A stretch of 64,000 nucleotides of DNA from Cellvibrio polysaccharolyticus (GTDB lineage: Bacteria > Pseudomonadota > Gammaproteobacteria > Pseudomonadales > Cellvibrionaceae): NCBI RefSeq assembly GCF_015182315.1, contig NZ_PRDL01000001.1, positions 2,914,001-2,978,000 on the forward strand, given 5' to 3'. The notes beneath the pieces were generated by a model. It saw nothing but the letters and a program-made list of their open reading frames with translations, made no database searches and was not told the DNA's origin. Each line of letters begins with the position of its first letter. The stretch's first letter is position 1. The position numbers were made by a program, and so were the translations under genes. Shown in pieces: positions 28,830-37,188 of this stretch.

Positions 28830-30031
28830 AACGGTATCTCCGGTAACTGATAAAGGGCGTCGATCAGGCGAATAGCGCGATCATCAATCAGCACACTCTG
28901 GCCGACACGCGAGGTTACATAACCAAAACCTATGTGATATTCCGGGTCGGCAAACCCGAGGGTACCACCGGCACCCGGGTGGCCGAAGGCACGCGCTCCG
29001 CGGCCAAAGCGACTATCCGGACGATCAGCCTGAGTAAGCATGCTGCCGCAGGCAAAACGCAACGGAACACCTAATACCTGATCTACCGCTGACGACTGTT
29101 CTTGCCAGCACAGCGCCAACACCTCATCGGACAACAACTTCCCTTCCAGCAGGGCGCTGTAAAAATTCGCCAGATCGGCGGCACTGGCGTGCGCGTTGGC
29201 AGCGGGAATTTGCGCCTGGCGCCATTCCCGGGTGTTGGTGCTCATCATTAACGACATGGGGTTGGCGAAAGCGCGATTGGTAATGCCGCGCGGGTCAGAT
29301 TTCATCAACCGGCCCAGTGAAGCGCTGTCTGCACCCGGCGTGCGAGCCACATCAGATTCTGCTGCGCCTGCAGGGCGTTTCAACGGGGCAATATCGGCAA
29401 CCGTGGTAACGGCTGTATCGCTCAATCCGTAAACAGCACCGCAGTTGCCCGGCACCGCCACCAGCGCTTGAAATGCCTGGTAAAAATTGGCGGTGCCGGC
29501 AACGCGCTTGACGACTTCACCCAGAATCCAGCCATAGACGAAGGGGGAATAACCCTGCCCCTGGTCGACGTCGAACCAGGGTGTTTCTGCGGCAATAGCT
29601 GTGGTGATGGCGTCCCAATCAAACACTGCCGCATCCGCGATACGCTCGTGAAACGCGGAAACTCCACTGCGGTGGCAAAGCACCTGACGCACGCTGATAT
29701 CCGCTTTGCCGTTAACCGCAAATTCCGGCCAGATACTGGCGATTTTGTCATCCAGGTTCAATTTACCGTCGGCAATCAGGCGCAATACCGCAACGGCAAC
29801 CAGGGGTTTACCGGCAGAAAAAATATTGACCCGGGTATCTGCCTGCCAGGGTTGTTCGGTGGTACCGGCAAGGCGGTTGCTGAAATGGCCTGCGTAAATA
29901 TCAATCAATGGTTTACCACGGTGAATGACCGAAAGTGCAGCGCCTTCTTCACCGCCCTGGGCAAAGTTTTTCGCAAAGGCATCAACAACCGGCTCACAAC
30001 CCGGCTGCCAGTGGCCATGAATATCTGTCAT
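28826..30031 (-). CDS. Serine hydrolase of the beta-lactamase/esterase (class C) family
   Basis: 401-aa protein of the class C beta-lactamase-related family (esterases such as EstB, D-aminopeptidases, PBPs). The nucleophile motif SxxK is FSAGKPL (Ser72, Lys75). The tyrosine motif region is YSPFVYGWILGEVV, and C-terminal glycine-rich HPGAGGTLGFADPE corresponds to the third motif. No signal peptide is visible, so it is probably a cytoplasmic esterase rather than a cell-wall enzyme. Start and stop each overlap the neighbouring genes by 4 nt (ATGA), so translation is coupled to the upstream cytochrome c and downstream slyX genes. The substrate is unknown. Confidence 0.88.
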   Translation of the reverse strand: MTDIHGHWQPGCEPVVDAFAKNFAQGGEEGAALSVIHRGKPLIDIYAGHFSNRLAGTTEQPWQADTRVNIFSAGKPLVAVAVLRLIADGKLNLDDKIASIWPEFAVNGKADISVRQVLCHRSGVSAFHERIADAAVFDWDAITTAIAAETPWFDVDQGQGYSPFVYGWILGEVVKRVAGTANFYQAFQALVAVPGNCGAVYGLSDTAVTTVADIAPLKRPAGAAESDVARTPGADSASLGRLMKSDPRGITNRAFANPMSLMMSTNTREWRQAQIPAANAHASAADLANFYSALLEGKLLSDEVLALCWQEQSSAVDQVLGVPLRFACGSMLTQADRPDSRFGRGARAFGHPGAGGTLGFADPEYHIGFGYVTSRVGQSVLIDDRAIRLIDALYQLPEIPL

Positions 30032-30432
30032 AAAGCGTGATCCTGAACAGAGAGAGGTAAATTTTGCTGCGAATAATATAACGAGAGCGCCTGAATATCC
30101 CGATCTGATAGCGATTTCACCACCGAACTCATCAAGGGGTTTTCGCGAGTACCCTCCCGAAAAGCCATCAGCTCCCGCGCAAGATGCTCCTGCGGTTTAC
30201 CGGCCAGGCTTGGGTAGGATTTTACATTGGACACACCCCGCGGCCCATGACAGCCCAGGCACAAACGGGACTGCTGCCGACCATGCGCCAGTAACACCTC
30301 GGGACTTTCGTCTTTCGTTGATAGCTCGACGCCGGTTTGGGGCGCATCGGAACAAGCGCTTAACCAGCCAATGCCCGGCACCAACAAAGCCGCCACCAGG
30401 TATTTACCCAGCCGGGAACACCGGTAAGTCAT
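30028..30432 (-). CDS. Small c-type cytochrome lipoprotein
   Basis: 134-aa periplasm-facing lipoprotein: the signal sequence ends in the lipobox LSAC (Cys27). A single haem c motif CLGCH lies at residues 58-62, and ENPLMSSV supplies a plausible Met axial ligand near residue 99. The shape is that of a cytochrome c553/c4-type single domain. It probably serves as a small electron carrier at the membrane. First gene of an overlapping three-gene operon with a serine hydrolase and slyX; there is no oxidase gene beside it, so its partner is unknown. Confidence 0.88.
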   Translation of the reverse strand: MTYRCSRLGKYLVAALLVPGIGWLSACSDAPQTGVELSTKDESPEVLLAHGRQQSRLCLGCHGPRGVSNVKSYPSLAGKPQEHLARELMAFREGTRENPLMSSVVKSLSDRDIQALSLYYSQQNLPLSVQDHAL

Positions 30433-30629
30433 GCCGGGTTTACCTGAGTAGAATCAAGATAGGCTATCATGCTGCTCCTTATTTACCAGGCCGTTACGGC
30501 GTTAATGCCGATGGCCTGCTGTTGTCGGTCCGGTTTTGTGTGGTTCACCCGCAACGGCAGCGACGATTACACTTTCAGCAAACGTGCCTGACGTGCAAAT
30601 CAATATGGCACACCAACCTGGATAGCGAT

Positions 30630-30953
30630 ATGAACAAGAATAGTCGCCTTGTCTATTCCACCGAAACCGGCCGTGTTAAAGAAACGGCCCCCGAAGCTGC
30701 TGTACCGCAAGGCGACGGCATTGTACGTATTCGCCGGGAAACCTCCGGCCGCAACGGCAAAGGCGTTACCACCATCAGTGGTATCCCGATGACCGAGGCT
30801 GACCTGAAAAACCTCGCCAAACAGCTTAAACAATTATGCGGCACTGGCGGCGCGGTGAAAGACGGAATTATTGAAATTCAGGGCGACAATCGCGAAAAAC
30901 TCAAAGCCGAACTCGAAAAACGCGGCTACACCGTAAAACTGGCAGGTGGCTGA
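30630..30953 (+). CDS. yciH: YciH/SUI1-like translation factor homologue
   Basis: 107-aa protein of the eIF1/SUI1 family. The N-terminal LVYSTETGR, the SUI1 core RRETSGRNGKGVTTI and the C-terminal EKRGYTVKLAGG match bacterial YciH. YciH has been reported to affect initiation fidelity and stress-related translation in E. coli. I chose ATG 30630 as start; the frame is open further upstream, but that part overlaps the divergent cytochrome gene and does not resemble the family. It is followed with a 1-nt overlap (TGATG) by a DUF3820 gene. Confidence 0.93.
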   Translation: MNKNSRLVYSTETGRVKETAPEAAVPQGDGIVRIRRETSGRNGKGVTTISGIPMTEADLKNLAKQLKQLCGTGGAVKDGIIEIQGDNREKLKAELEKRGYTVKLAGG

Positions 30954-31192
30954 TGAGTTGGCATACTGACCCGGCCATCCTCAAGGAATTGGTCACAGTA
31001 ACCATGCCTTTTGGCAAATATCACGGGCGTGTTCTGGCTGACGTTCCCGAAGAGTATCTGCTCTGGCTGCAAGGCAAAGGTTTTCCCGCCGGCCGCCTGG
31101 GACAACAGCTGGCGCTACTCTATGAGATAAAACTCAATGGCCTTGAGTCCCTGCTAACCCCCTTACGTCAGCCTTCTACCTTTCGCAATTAA
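30953..31192 (+). CDS. DUF3820 family protein
   Basis: 79-aa protein with the DUF3820 core MPFGKYHGRVLADVPEEYL, LLWLQ and GFPAGRLGQQL; the family has no proven function. Its ATG overlaps the yciH stop by one base, so the two are translationally coupled. No signal peptide or membrane segment. Confidence 0.85.
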   Translation: MSWHTDPAILKELVTVTMPFGKYHGRVLADVPEEYLLWLQGKGFPAGRLGQQLALLYEIKLNGLESLLTPLRQPSTFRN

Positions 31193-31490
31193 TTAACACC
31201 GATCACCAGGGGTTCAGGTATAGCGGCTTTTTTTATTAAACCGCGCTGTGATAAACCGCATTAGGATTTAAAGGCGCGCAACAAGGCTGATTCACTGCCG
31301 TGACCCGCTTCCTCCCCAACCGGCTCACGCGAACGGCGCGTCAATGACGGTTTAACGCCCTGGAAGTATCTGGCTAAAAAGCAGGCGGAAAACTCTCGTT
31401 CAGGCTGCCACCAGGAATGGGATGTTTACATCACTTGTCTCAACAAAAGGTGTCCGTTTTTGCCTGACAAGTACAGCCATACTGGAATCA
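31193..31490. other. Spacer between the DUF3820 gene and the pseudouridine synthase gene
   Basis: 298 bases with no gene I can support. It should hold the promoter of the pseudouridine synthase gene; no clear hexamers or strong terminator were recognised. Confidence 0.35.
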
Positions 31491-32171
31491 ATGACATTCA
31501 TGCAAACCAAACCCGACAACTTTATCGCTCCCTTTTGCCACAGCGAAATAGATATTCTATTTCAGGATGAACATTTTTTATTAATCAACAAACCCGGTGG
31601 TTTGTTGAGTCTCTCCGGGAAGAACCCACTCAATAAGGATTCTGTACATTTCCGTTTGGTGCAAAATTTTCCCACTGCAAGGCTGGTACATCGGCTGGAT
31701 TTCGGTACGTCAGGCATTATGGTGGTCGCACTGAATAAAGTGGCCAATGCACATATAGGCAAACAGTTTCAGGCCGGCACCGTGGTTAAAAGTTATACCG
31801 CTATGTTGTACGGTAATGTACCCGGTGAATCCGGTGTGATTGAATTGCCGATTGCCAAAGATCCCGAAAATTTCCCCCTGCAAAAAATTTGTGCTGAATC
31901 CGGTAAAACGGCCCGGACAGATTACACCGTCATTGATCGCACCTCTTCGCCGCCCACCACAAGGGTTTTATTTACACCGCAGTCGGGCCGAACCCACCAA
32001 CTGCGTATTCACAGCCGTGAGTTTGGCCATTCCATTTTAGGCTGCGATTTGTACGGAACACATGAAACACTTGCTATGGCGCAGCGCTTGATGTTGCATG
32101 CAACCCGCCTTGAATTTGATCATCCCTTAACAGGAGAACGGGTATCCGGGTTTAGCCCTTGCCCATTTTGA
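31491..32171 (+). CDS. RluA-family pseudouridine synthase
   Basis: About 226-aa enzyme converting uridine to pseudouridine in rRNA and/or tRNA. The catalytic Asp lies in LVHRLDFGTSGIMV. Other RluA features are DILFQDEHFLLINKPGGLLS, KSYTAMLYG, PQSGRTHQLRIH and LMLHATRLEF. It lacks an S4 domain, and its length matches E. coli RluA (219 aa) rather than RluC/RluD. The frame is open upstream to 31422, but that extension does not resemble the family; ATG 31491 or 31500 is more likely. Target position (23S 746/tRNA 32 in RluA) is inferred only. Confidence 0.88.
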   Translation: MTFMQTKPDNFIAPFCHSEIDILFQDEHFLLINKPGGLLSLSGKNPLNKDSVHFRLVQNFPTARLVHRLDFGTSGIMVVALNKVANAHIGKQFQAGTVVKSYTAMLYGNVPGESGVIELPIAKDPENFPLQKICAESGKTARTDYTVIDRTSSPPTTRVLFTPQSGRTHQLRIHSREFGHSILGCDLYGTHETLAMAQRLMLHATRLEFDHPLTGERVSGFSPCPF

Positions 32172-32385
32172 TCAAGGCTTCGCCAGATTGTCCGGAACCC
32201 TGCTTTTTACTACGCGACAGACGGTGCCTCGCAACGATTCAATGCCTGCAATGGTGCGCCTGAGGTGATTGACCAGGTGCTTTATTTTTCAGGCATGGAT
32301 GCGGAGTGACATTCTGGCCTCGTTCTTGCTTTTATCCTCACTGAGTCGCCATTGCGGCAATTTTTTGACAGAGAGGCATAGAACG

Positions 32386-32922
32386 ATGGACATGGAAACC
32401 CTTTTCCAATTAACTGACACCTCCTTGAAAATGGGCATCGGCGCCGTGATTGCCGCGCTTTGCGCGTGGGGCATCATGCGTCGACAGAATAACAGCCAAT
32501 TTGACGTGCAGCGGGAAAACCGCCGCCTGCAGATTCTGGAAGATGTTTCTTCCCAGGTCGGCATGGTCAGCCATAGCTTCGCCAAATATTCGTCACTGGT
32601 GGTTGAATCGGTTCAATTCGGGGATCGCTGGCCGGTAGCGCGCCGTCAGGAGCTGGAAGCCGTGAACAGCGAGCTGGTCAATGAATTCCGCAAATTGGCC
32701 GATGCCGAAGCCCGCTTGCTGATGTTGGGAGAAAAAAACCTCGAGCGCACCCTGCGTCTATACGGTGCCCGCATCGCGGTTTACCGCAAACAGGTTTATG
32801 TAGGCCGTCAGGACATCAGCCCGGAAGAAATCTCTTCTCTTAAAGCGGCCATCCATCAGGTGCGGGAACAGTTTTACGACATGCTGAGCCGCAAATACGA
32901 TCGCCTGCTCGCCAACGCCTGA
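32386..32922 (+). CDS. Uncharacterised single-pass membrane protein
   Basis: 178-aa protein I do not recognise. A short N-terminal segment is followed by one hydrophobic helix (MGIGAVIAALCAWGIM, about residues 16-31), a basic RRQN stop-transfer, then a long helical, charge-rich domain (about 35-178) with heptad-like stretches, probably cytoplasmic. ATG 32386 has AGAGG 9 nt upstream; the frame is open further upstream without a good start. Two tandem terminators follow, so it is monocistronic. Confidence 0.7.
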   Translation: MDMETLFQLTDTSLKMGIGAVIAALCAWGIMRRQNNSQFDVQRENRRLQILEDVSSQVGMVSHSFAKYSSLVVESVQFGDRWPVARRQELEAVNSELVNEFRKLADAEARLLMLGEKNLERTLRLYGARIAVYRKQVYVGRQDISPEEISSLKAAIHQVREQFYDMLSRKYDRLLANA

Positions 32923-32947
32923 CCGGCAAACCTCTGCCAGAAAACAA

Positions 32948-32974
32948 AAACGGCGGCAATAATTTGCCGCCGTT
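32948..32974. terminator. Intrinsic terminator 1 between convergent genes
   Basis: AAACGGCGGCAA and TTGCCGCCGTTT form a perfect stem with a very short loop, flanked by A and T. It acts after the uncharacterised membrane protein gene. Confidence 0.85.
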
Positions 32975-32980
32975 TATTGT

Positions 32981-33013
32981 AAAAAGCCCCGGTTTTTTGA
33001 CCGGGGCTTTTTT
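32981..33013. terminator. Intrinsic terminator 2 between convergent genes
   Basis: AAAAAGCCCCGG and CCGGGGCTTTTTT with an 8-nt loop; A and T runs on both sides make it bidirectional. It ends dcd on the reverse strand and backs up terminator 1. Confidence 0.92.
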
Positions 33014-33037
33014 ATGGACGCAGAGTCGCCGGGCGAA

Positions 33038-33607
33038 TCAGGTACGCGGTAAGGTTACGCCGCGCTGCCCTTGATATTTCCCACCGCGATCCTTGTAAGA
33101 GGTTTCGCACACTTCATCGGATTCAAAAAACAGCATTTGTGCCACGCCTTCGTTGGCGTAGATTTTTGCTGGTAGCGGTGTGGTATTGGAAAATTCCAGG
33201 GTGACATGCCCCTCCCACTCAGGTTCCAGCGGTGTTACGTTAACGATAATACCGCAGCGCGCGTAGGTGGATTTACCGAGGCACACGGTAAGAATCGAGC
33301 GTGGAATACGGAAATATTCCACCGTTCTTGCCAGCGCAAACGAGTTGGGCGGGATGATGCACACATCGCTTTTGATATCGACAAAACTTTTTTCATCGAA
33401 ATTTTTCGGGTCCACCACCGTGGAATGCACGTTGGTGAAAATTTTGAATTCGTCTGCACAGCGAACATCGTAGCCGTAACTGGAAGTCCCGTAAGAGATG
33501 ATTCGCTGGCCTTGTTCATCAAAGCGCACCTGACCCGGCTCAAAAGGCTCGATCATGCCGTGCTCTTCGACCATGCGGCGCATCCACTTGTCAGACTTGA
33601 TACTCAT
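33038..33607 (-). CDS. dcd: dCTP deaminase
   Basis: 189-aa enzyme deaminating dCTP to dUTP, the main route to dUMP for thymidylate synthesis in enterobacteria and relatives. Signature segments are SYGTSSYGYDVRCADEFK, KSTYARCGIIVNVTPLEPEW with the catalytic Glu in EGHVTLEFSNTTPLP, and GVAQMLFF. Length equals the family's usual 188-193 aa. ATG 33607 has a strong GAGGAG upstream. Lies just downstream of apbC on the same strand. Confidence 0.97.
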   Translation of the reverse strand: MSIKSDKWMRRMVEEHGMIEPFEPGQVRFDEQGQRIISYGTSSYGYDVRCADEFKIFTNVHSTVVDPKNFDEKSFVDIKSDVCIIPPNSFALARTVEYFRIPRSILTVCLGKSTYARCGIIVNVTPLEPEWEGHVTLEFSNTTPLPAKIYANEGVAQMLFFESDEVCETSYKDRGGKYQGQRGVTLPRT

Positions 33608-33692
33608 TGTTACTCCTCGGGCTGAGTGTGAAGACGGGCCGGCATGATAGCGTTTTTCAGCTCACGCGCCTACCGGCACGACGTCAGCGACA

Positions 33693-34796
33693 TCAGTCGT
33701 CAGAGATCACAATATTCGGCGCACTGGCGGTTTGGCGGTTCAGCTGCCAGAGGTTGGCAGCCAGTTTTCTGGCAATAGCGCGGTATTGCAAACTGATCGG
33801 CGACTGCGGGTCGGTCACCAGCCCGGGGATGCCGCTGTCGGTCTGCTCGCGAATGCTGACATCCAACGGCAGTGAACCCAGCAGCTCGGACTGGTATTCG
33901 CGGGCAATACGCTCGCCACCGCCCTGGCCAAAAATATGCTCGGCATGGCCGCAATTCGAGCAGATATGCAACGCCATGTTTTCCACCACACCCAATACCG
34001 GCACATGGACTTTACGGAACATCTCAATGCCCTTTTTAGCATCGAGCAAGGCGATATCCTGCGGTGTAGTAACGATCACCGCACCGGTTACCGGCACCCG
34101 CTGGGCGAGCGTAATTTGAATATCACCGGTGCCGGGCGGCATGTCGATAATCAGGTAATCCAGGTCATCCCATCGGGTTTGCGACAGTAACTGCTGCAAG
34201 GCACCGCTGACCATTGGCCCGCGCCACACCATCGGCGTTTGCTCGGTCACCAGGTAGCCCATGGAGATAGATTGAATATTGTGCGCCTGAATCGGCAACA
34301 TCATCTGGGCACCACCGGCGACCGAGATAACCTCCGGCCGCTTTTCGCCAACGCCCAGCATATGGTGCTGGCTGGGGCCATAAATATCCGCATCCAGAAT
34401 ACCGACGCGGGCGCCTTCCGCTGCCAGTGCCAGCGCCAGATTCAGTGATGTGGTTGATTTGCCCACCCCGCCTTTGCCTGAGGCCACAGCGATGATATTA
34501 CGTACACCCGGAATGGCCTGCTGCGCGTTGGCCGCCGGGTTGGCCGCAACCTGCCAATCAATATCCAGCGATGTATCAGTCAGCCCCTCAACACCGGCCA
34601 GGGCGTCGCGGATTGCCGCCGCCAGGCCCTCAATAACAGACTCGGCCGGATAGCCAAGGCGAATGTGCAATTGCAAACGACTGCCGGTAACCGACAGAGA
34701 AGCCAGCGAACCTGTCTCAATCAGGTTTTTGCCAAGTACAGGATCAGGTACACGGGCGAGCGCTGCGGTAACCGCAGCCTGGGAAAGGGAAGACAT
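33693..34796 (-). CDS. apbC: Iron-sulfur cluster carrier protein ApbC (Mrp family P-loop ATPase)
   Basis: 367-aa scaffold that binds and transfers 4Fe-4S clusters. An N-terminal DUF59-like domain (about 1-85) precedes a deviant Walker A GKGGVGKST (about residues 108-116), switch region DADIYGPSQHHMLG, and the cluster-binding CxxC in HICSNCGHAEHIFG. I chose ATG 34796, with GAGG 6 nt upstream, over the in-frame TTG two codons earlier. Cytoplasmic and conserved. Confidence 0.95.
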   Translation of the reverse strand: MSSLSQAAVTAALARVPDPVLGKNLIETGSLASLSVTGSRLQLHIRLGYPAESVIEGLAAAIRDALAGVEGLTDTSLDIDWQVAANPAANAQQAIPGVRNIIAVASGKGGVGKSTTSLNLALALAAEGARVGILDADIYGPSQHHMLGVGEKRPEVISVAGGAQMMLPIQAHNIQSISMGYLVTEQTPMVWRGPMVSGALQQLLSQTRWDDLDYLIIDMPPGTGDIQITLAQRVPVTGAVIVTTPQDIALLDAKKGIEMFRKVHVPVLGVVENMALHICSNCGHAEHIFGQGGGERIAREYQSELLGSLPLDVSIREQTDSGIPGLVTDPQSPISLQYRAIARKLAANLWQLNRQTASAPNIVISDD

Positions 34797-34915
34797 AATC
34801 AACCTCGAAAATACGGAGTGTCACCTTAATTCAGCACTTTCATCGCTACTCACCGGATTAAACCCTGGTGGTAGTGCGATGTGGAAAGTCATGAACCGGT
34901 GGAATACGGCAAGAA

Positions 34916-35623
34916 TTACTGGCTGGCAACTTCCTGCACAGCCATGGCTTTTTGATAGCGATCGTGAAGAATTTTAACCCTTTTTACGTAGGTTTGGGTC
35001 TCTGCAAAAGGAGGTATACCCTGATGACGGCGAACCGCACCCGGACCGGCGTTGTAAGCCGCCGTTGCCAGGCTTACATCACCTTTGTGCAGTTCAAGCA
35101 ACCAGGCAAGGTATTTCACGCCGCCCTGAATATTTTGTGCCGGCAAGGATGAATCTTTAACGCCCATGTCTTTGGCGGTTGCCGGCATCAGCTGCATTAA
35201 ACCGATCGCCCCCCGACGGGAAACCGCATCGGCTTTAAACGCCGATTCGGCATGAATAACAGCTCGCACCAGCGCCGGGTCAACACCGTAACGGGTGGCT
35301 GCTGATTGAATGGGGTAATTGAAAGATTCAAGGTGCAACGGAATGTTATGCCAATCCAGTTTCGAGGCCGGATTGCAGGCAAAGCAACTGTAGGTAATCA
35401 CTTCGTAGGTAGTGCGCATGGGCGCACGGTCAGAAAACGACAACACGCCATCGCGTTTGTATTTGTAAATTTTAACGGCAGAAGCCGGGCGATTGGCATC
35501 GTTTGTGGCGGGCGCCAGCGCAGCACCTGGCTCGCTGGCAGTGCGCGTATCGGCCAGCGCAAACCAGGGCATGCAGCACAGCGCCAACAGCAATAAAAAA
35601 TGGTGGCGAGCTATTCCAGGCAT
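34916..35623 (-). CDS. Periplasmic lytic transglycosylase (SLT domain) with N-terminal DUF4124
   Basis: About 235-aa secreted cell-wall enzyme that cleaves peptidoglycan glycan strands with 1,6-anhydro product formation. Signal peptide from Met at 35623 (HHFLLLLALCCMPWFALA). A DUF4124-like segment (KIYKYKRDGVLSFSDRAP) precedes the SLT domain: catalytic Glu in VIHAESAFKADAVS, GAIGLMQLMPATA, NIQGGVKYLAWLL and AAYNAGPGAV. A TTG 25 codons upstream would disrupt the signal peptide position, so ATG 35623 is preferred even though no clear ribosome site is seen. Confidence 0.92.
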   Translation of the reverse strand: MPGIARHHFLLLLALCCMPWFALADTRTASEPGAALAPATNDANRPASAVKIYKYKRDGVLSFSDRAPMRTTYEVITYSCFACNPASKLDWHNIPLHLESFNYPIQSAATRYGVDPALVRAVIHAESAFKADAVSRRGAIGLMQLMPATAKDMGVKDSSLPAQNIQGGVKYLAWLLELHKGDVSLATAAYNAGPGAVRRHQGIPPFAETQTYVKRVKILHDRYQKAMAVQEVASQ

Positions 35624-35717
35624 CGTGAAACGATGACGCGGGATGCGGCTACCGAGGAGGACCGCTCCTGAAAACACCCGATTTCCGTAGGTACGCAAAG
35701 CCTGTCCCCTGTGTGCG

Positions 35718-36119
35718 TCAGCTTTCCAGCCAGACGTCCCTGACCCACTGCCAGACCGAATCCCAGGTTTCTCCGGTCAGATCACCATCGATCCAATGTA
35801 CAACTTCACCTTCCGGATCAACGCAGTAATAATTACCGTTATCTTCACACAACGGCAGCAGGTGGCGAGGTACGCCCAACGACCAGGCAAGCGCCGCAAC
35901 TTCCGGCAAATGCGTGTGCGAATGCGGGTCTGCCACCGTTACCGGCTCCAGCGAGCCGGTGACAACATCACTGGCTTCGAGCAGATACTGGCGCATATCA
36001 CGGGGGATCGGCAGCAACATCTCTTCCTCTATCACCACCAGATCTTCTTCGTCCGGGAGTTCAAGCGGCACAGGCACAGCCTGGTGGTGGTCACGTAATA
36101 AATCGAGTATTTCTTCCAT
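35718..36119 (-). CDS. SMI1/KNR4 (SUKH) family protein
   Basis: 133-aa acidic cytoplasmic protein of the SMI1/KNR4 (SUKH) superfamily. Recognisable pattern: LPIPRDMRQYLLEASDVV, GSLEPVTVADPHSHTHL, GVPRHLLPLCEDNGNYYCVD and GEVVHWIDGD. SUKH proteins are often immunity proteins of polymorphic toxins, but single housekeeping copies are common in gammaproteobacteria and no toxin gene is adjacent. Upstream of the lytic transglycosylase gene on the same strand, about 95 bp away. Confidence 0.85.
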   Translation of the reverse strand: MEEILDLLRDHHQAVPVPLELPDEEDLVVIEEEMLLPIPRDMRQYLLEASDVVTGSLEPVTVADPHSHTHLPEVAALAWSLGVPRHLLPLCEDNGNYYCVDPEGEVVHWIDGDLTGETWDSVWQWVRDVWLES

Positions 36120-36678
36120 CGAAAAAAGCCCGGGAAAGCGAAGGGAATGAGTAAAAGATGTCGCTCATGCTAACCAGCTCGCCCCGGGGATACAAGTATT
36201 GCGCACAGAATCCTGACGGGTGATAAAGATAACAATGCTTCACACGCCAACCGCCAGCGATCACCATGACCGGTTACGCAGACGGTACAAGGCGACGACG
36301 AGACGCTGGATGTTTCACGAATTGGTGATATTCTCAGTAAATCCGGTGCGGTTTGTAACCGGAGAATAGCAACCCCTTGCGGTTATATTGTGGGCCACCG
36401 GATGGCCGGAATTCTCTATCGACAGGATTACAAAGGCAGCGCCAGACCAGGTTATTAGCGGCATCTGTGCGGCCTGGATGTCAATGGAGAGTTAACGCAA
36501 TCTGACCGGAAAACCGGTTTTACGCCATCCTTGCAGCGAATCAAATTCCTGTGAAACAGTGAACGCCGGCAAAGCGAAAACAGCTGGCGGTTGATCTGAT
36601 GATGGACATAATGCGGTGTTTTATGACGCCTCCGGTATGGGAGGTTAATTTTTATCCTGAGTGTGAACAGGTGTGTCT
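36120..36678. other. Non-coding region between the SUKH gene and the DUF937 gene
   Basis: About 560 bases without a supportable gene on either strand. I checked for tRNA-like, IS-like and repeated sequences and recognised none; a small ACCGG-AAAA-CCGGT hairpin lies near 36505-36518. It probably carries the two divergent promoters plus neutral spacer. Confidence 0.35.
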
Positions 36679-37101
36679 ATGAGCTTATTAAAAATTGCTG
36701 CGGATTTATTTATTTCCCAATTGGGCTCCAGAGGCACAAGCCTGAATCTGGAAACTGTTGTCGGGGCATTACAACAATTGTTGCCGACACAAAGTGGCGA
36801 TCTTGATCTTGCCGCGCTGGTGGGAAAATTCACCGGTCAGGGTGGGGATCTGGCGGCACTGGCCACCTCATGGTTAGGCAACAGCACCAACAAGTCGCTG
36901 GATATCAGCCAGCTCATTGCAGCGCTGGGACAGGATAAAGTGGACAGCTTTGCCGGCAAAGTCGGCGTGGACACCACCACGGCGGCATCAGGTCTGGCGG
37001 GTATTTTGCCTGATCTGATTAACCGGAACAGCGATGGCGGTGCTTTGCTGGGCGGTTTGGCCGGCTCGGCAGCCAAAAGTATTCTGGGCAAGTTTTTCTG
37101 A
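36679..37101 (+). CDS. DUF937 (YidB-like) family protein
   Basis: 140-aa glycine/alanine/leucine-rich protein with the DUF937 layout: N-terminal LLKIAADLFISQLG, repeated GGDLAALATSWLG and C-terminal LAGILPDLINRNSDGGALL...SAAKSILGKFF. No signal peptide. Function unknown (E. coli YidB is the closest named member). ATG 36679 is preferred over GTG 36673. A strong hairpin follows the stop. Confidence 0.82.
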   Translation: MSLLKIAADLFISQLGSRGTSLNLETVVGALQQLLPTQSGDLDLAALVGKFTGQGGDLAALATSWLGNSTNKSLDISQLIAALGQDKVDSFAGKVGVDTTTAASGLAGILPDLINRNSDGGALLGGLAGSAAKSILGKFF

Positions 37102-37109
37102 TAATGAAG

Positions 37110-37138
37110 GACATACCGCTACTCTCTGGCGGTATGTC
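37110..37138. terminator. Hairpin terminator between the DUF937 gene and polB
   Basis: GACATACCGC and GCGGTATGTC form a perfect 10-bp stem, loop 9 nt, just after the DUF937 stop and between convergent genes. The T-run is poor. Confidence 0.65.
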
Positions 37139-37188
37139 AGCCTTCCCTCCAAAACAATTCCCCTTCTCGCTGCAAGCAATTTGCCCCG

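Noticed and set aside
35718..36119. SUKH protein as immunity gene of a polymorphic toxin system
   Set aside because: No toxin, VgrG, Rhs or CDI gene is within the window; orphan SUKH genes of this type are common in gammaproteobacteria.
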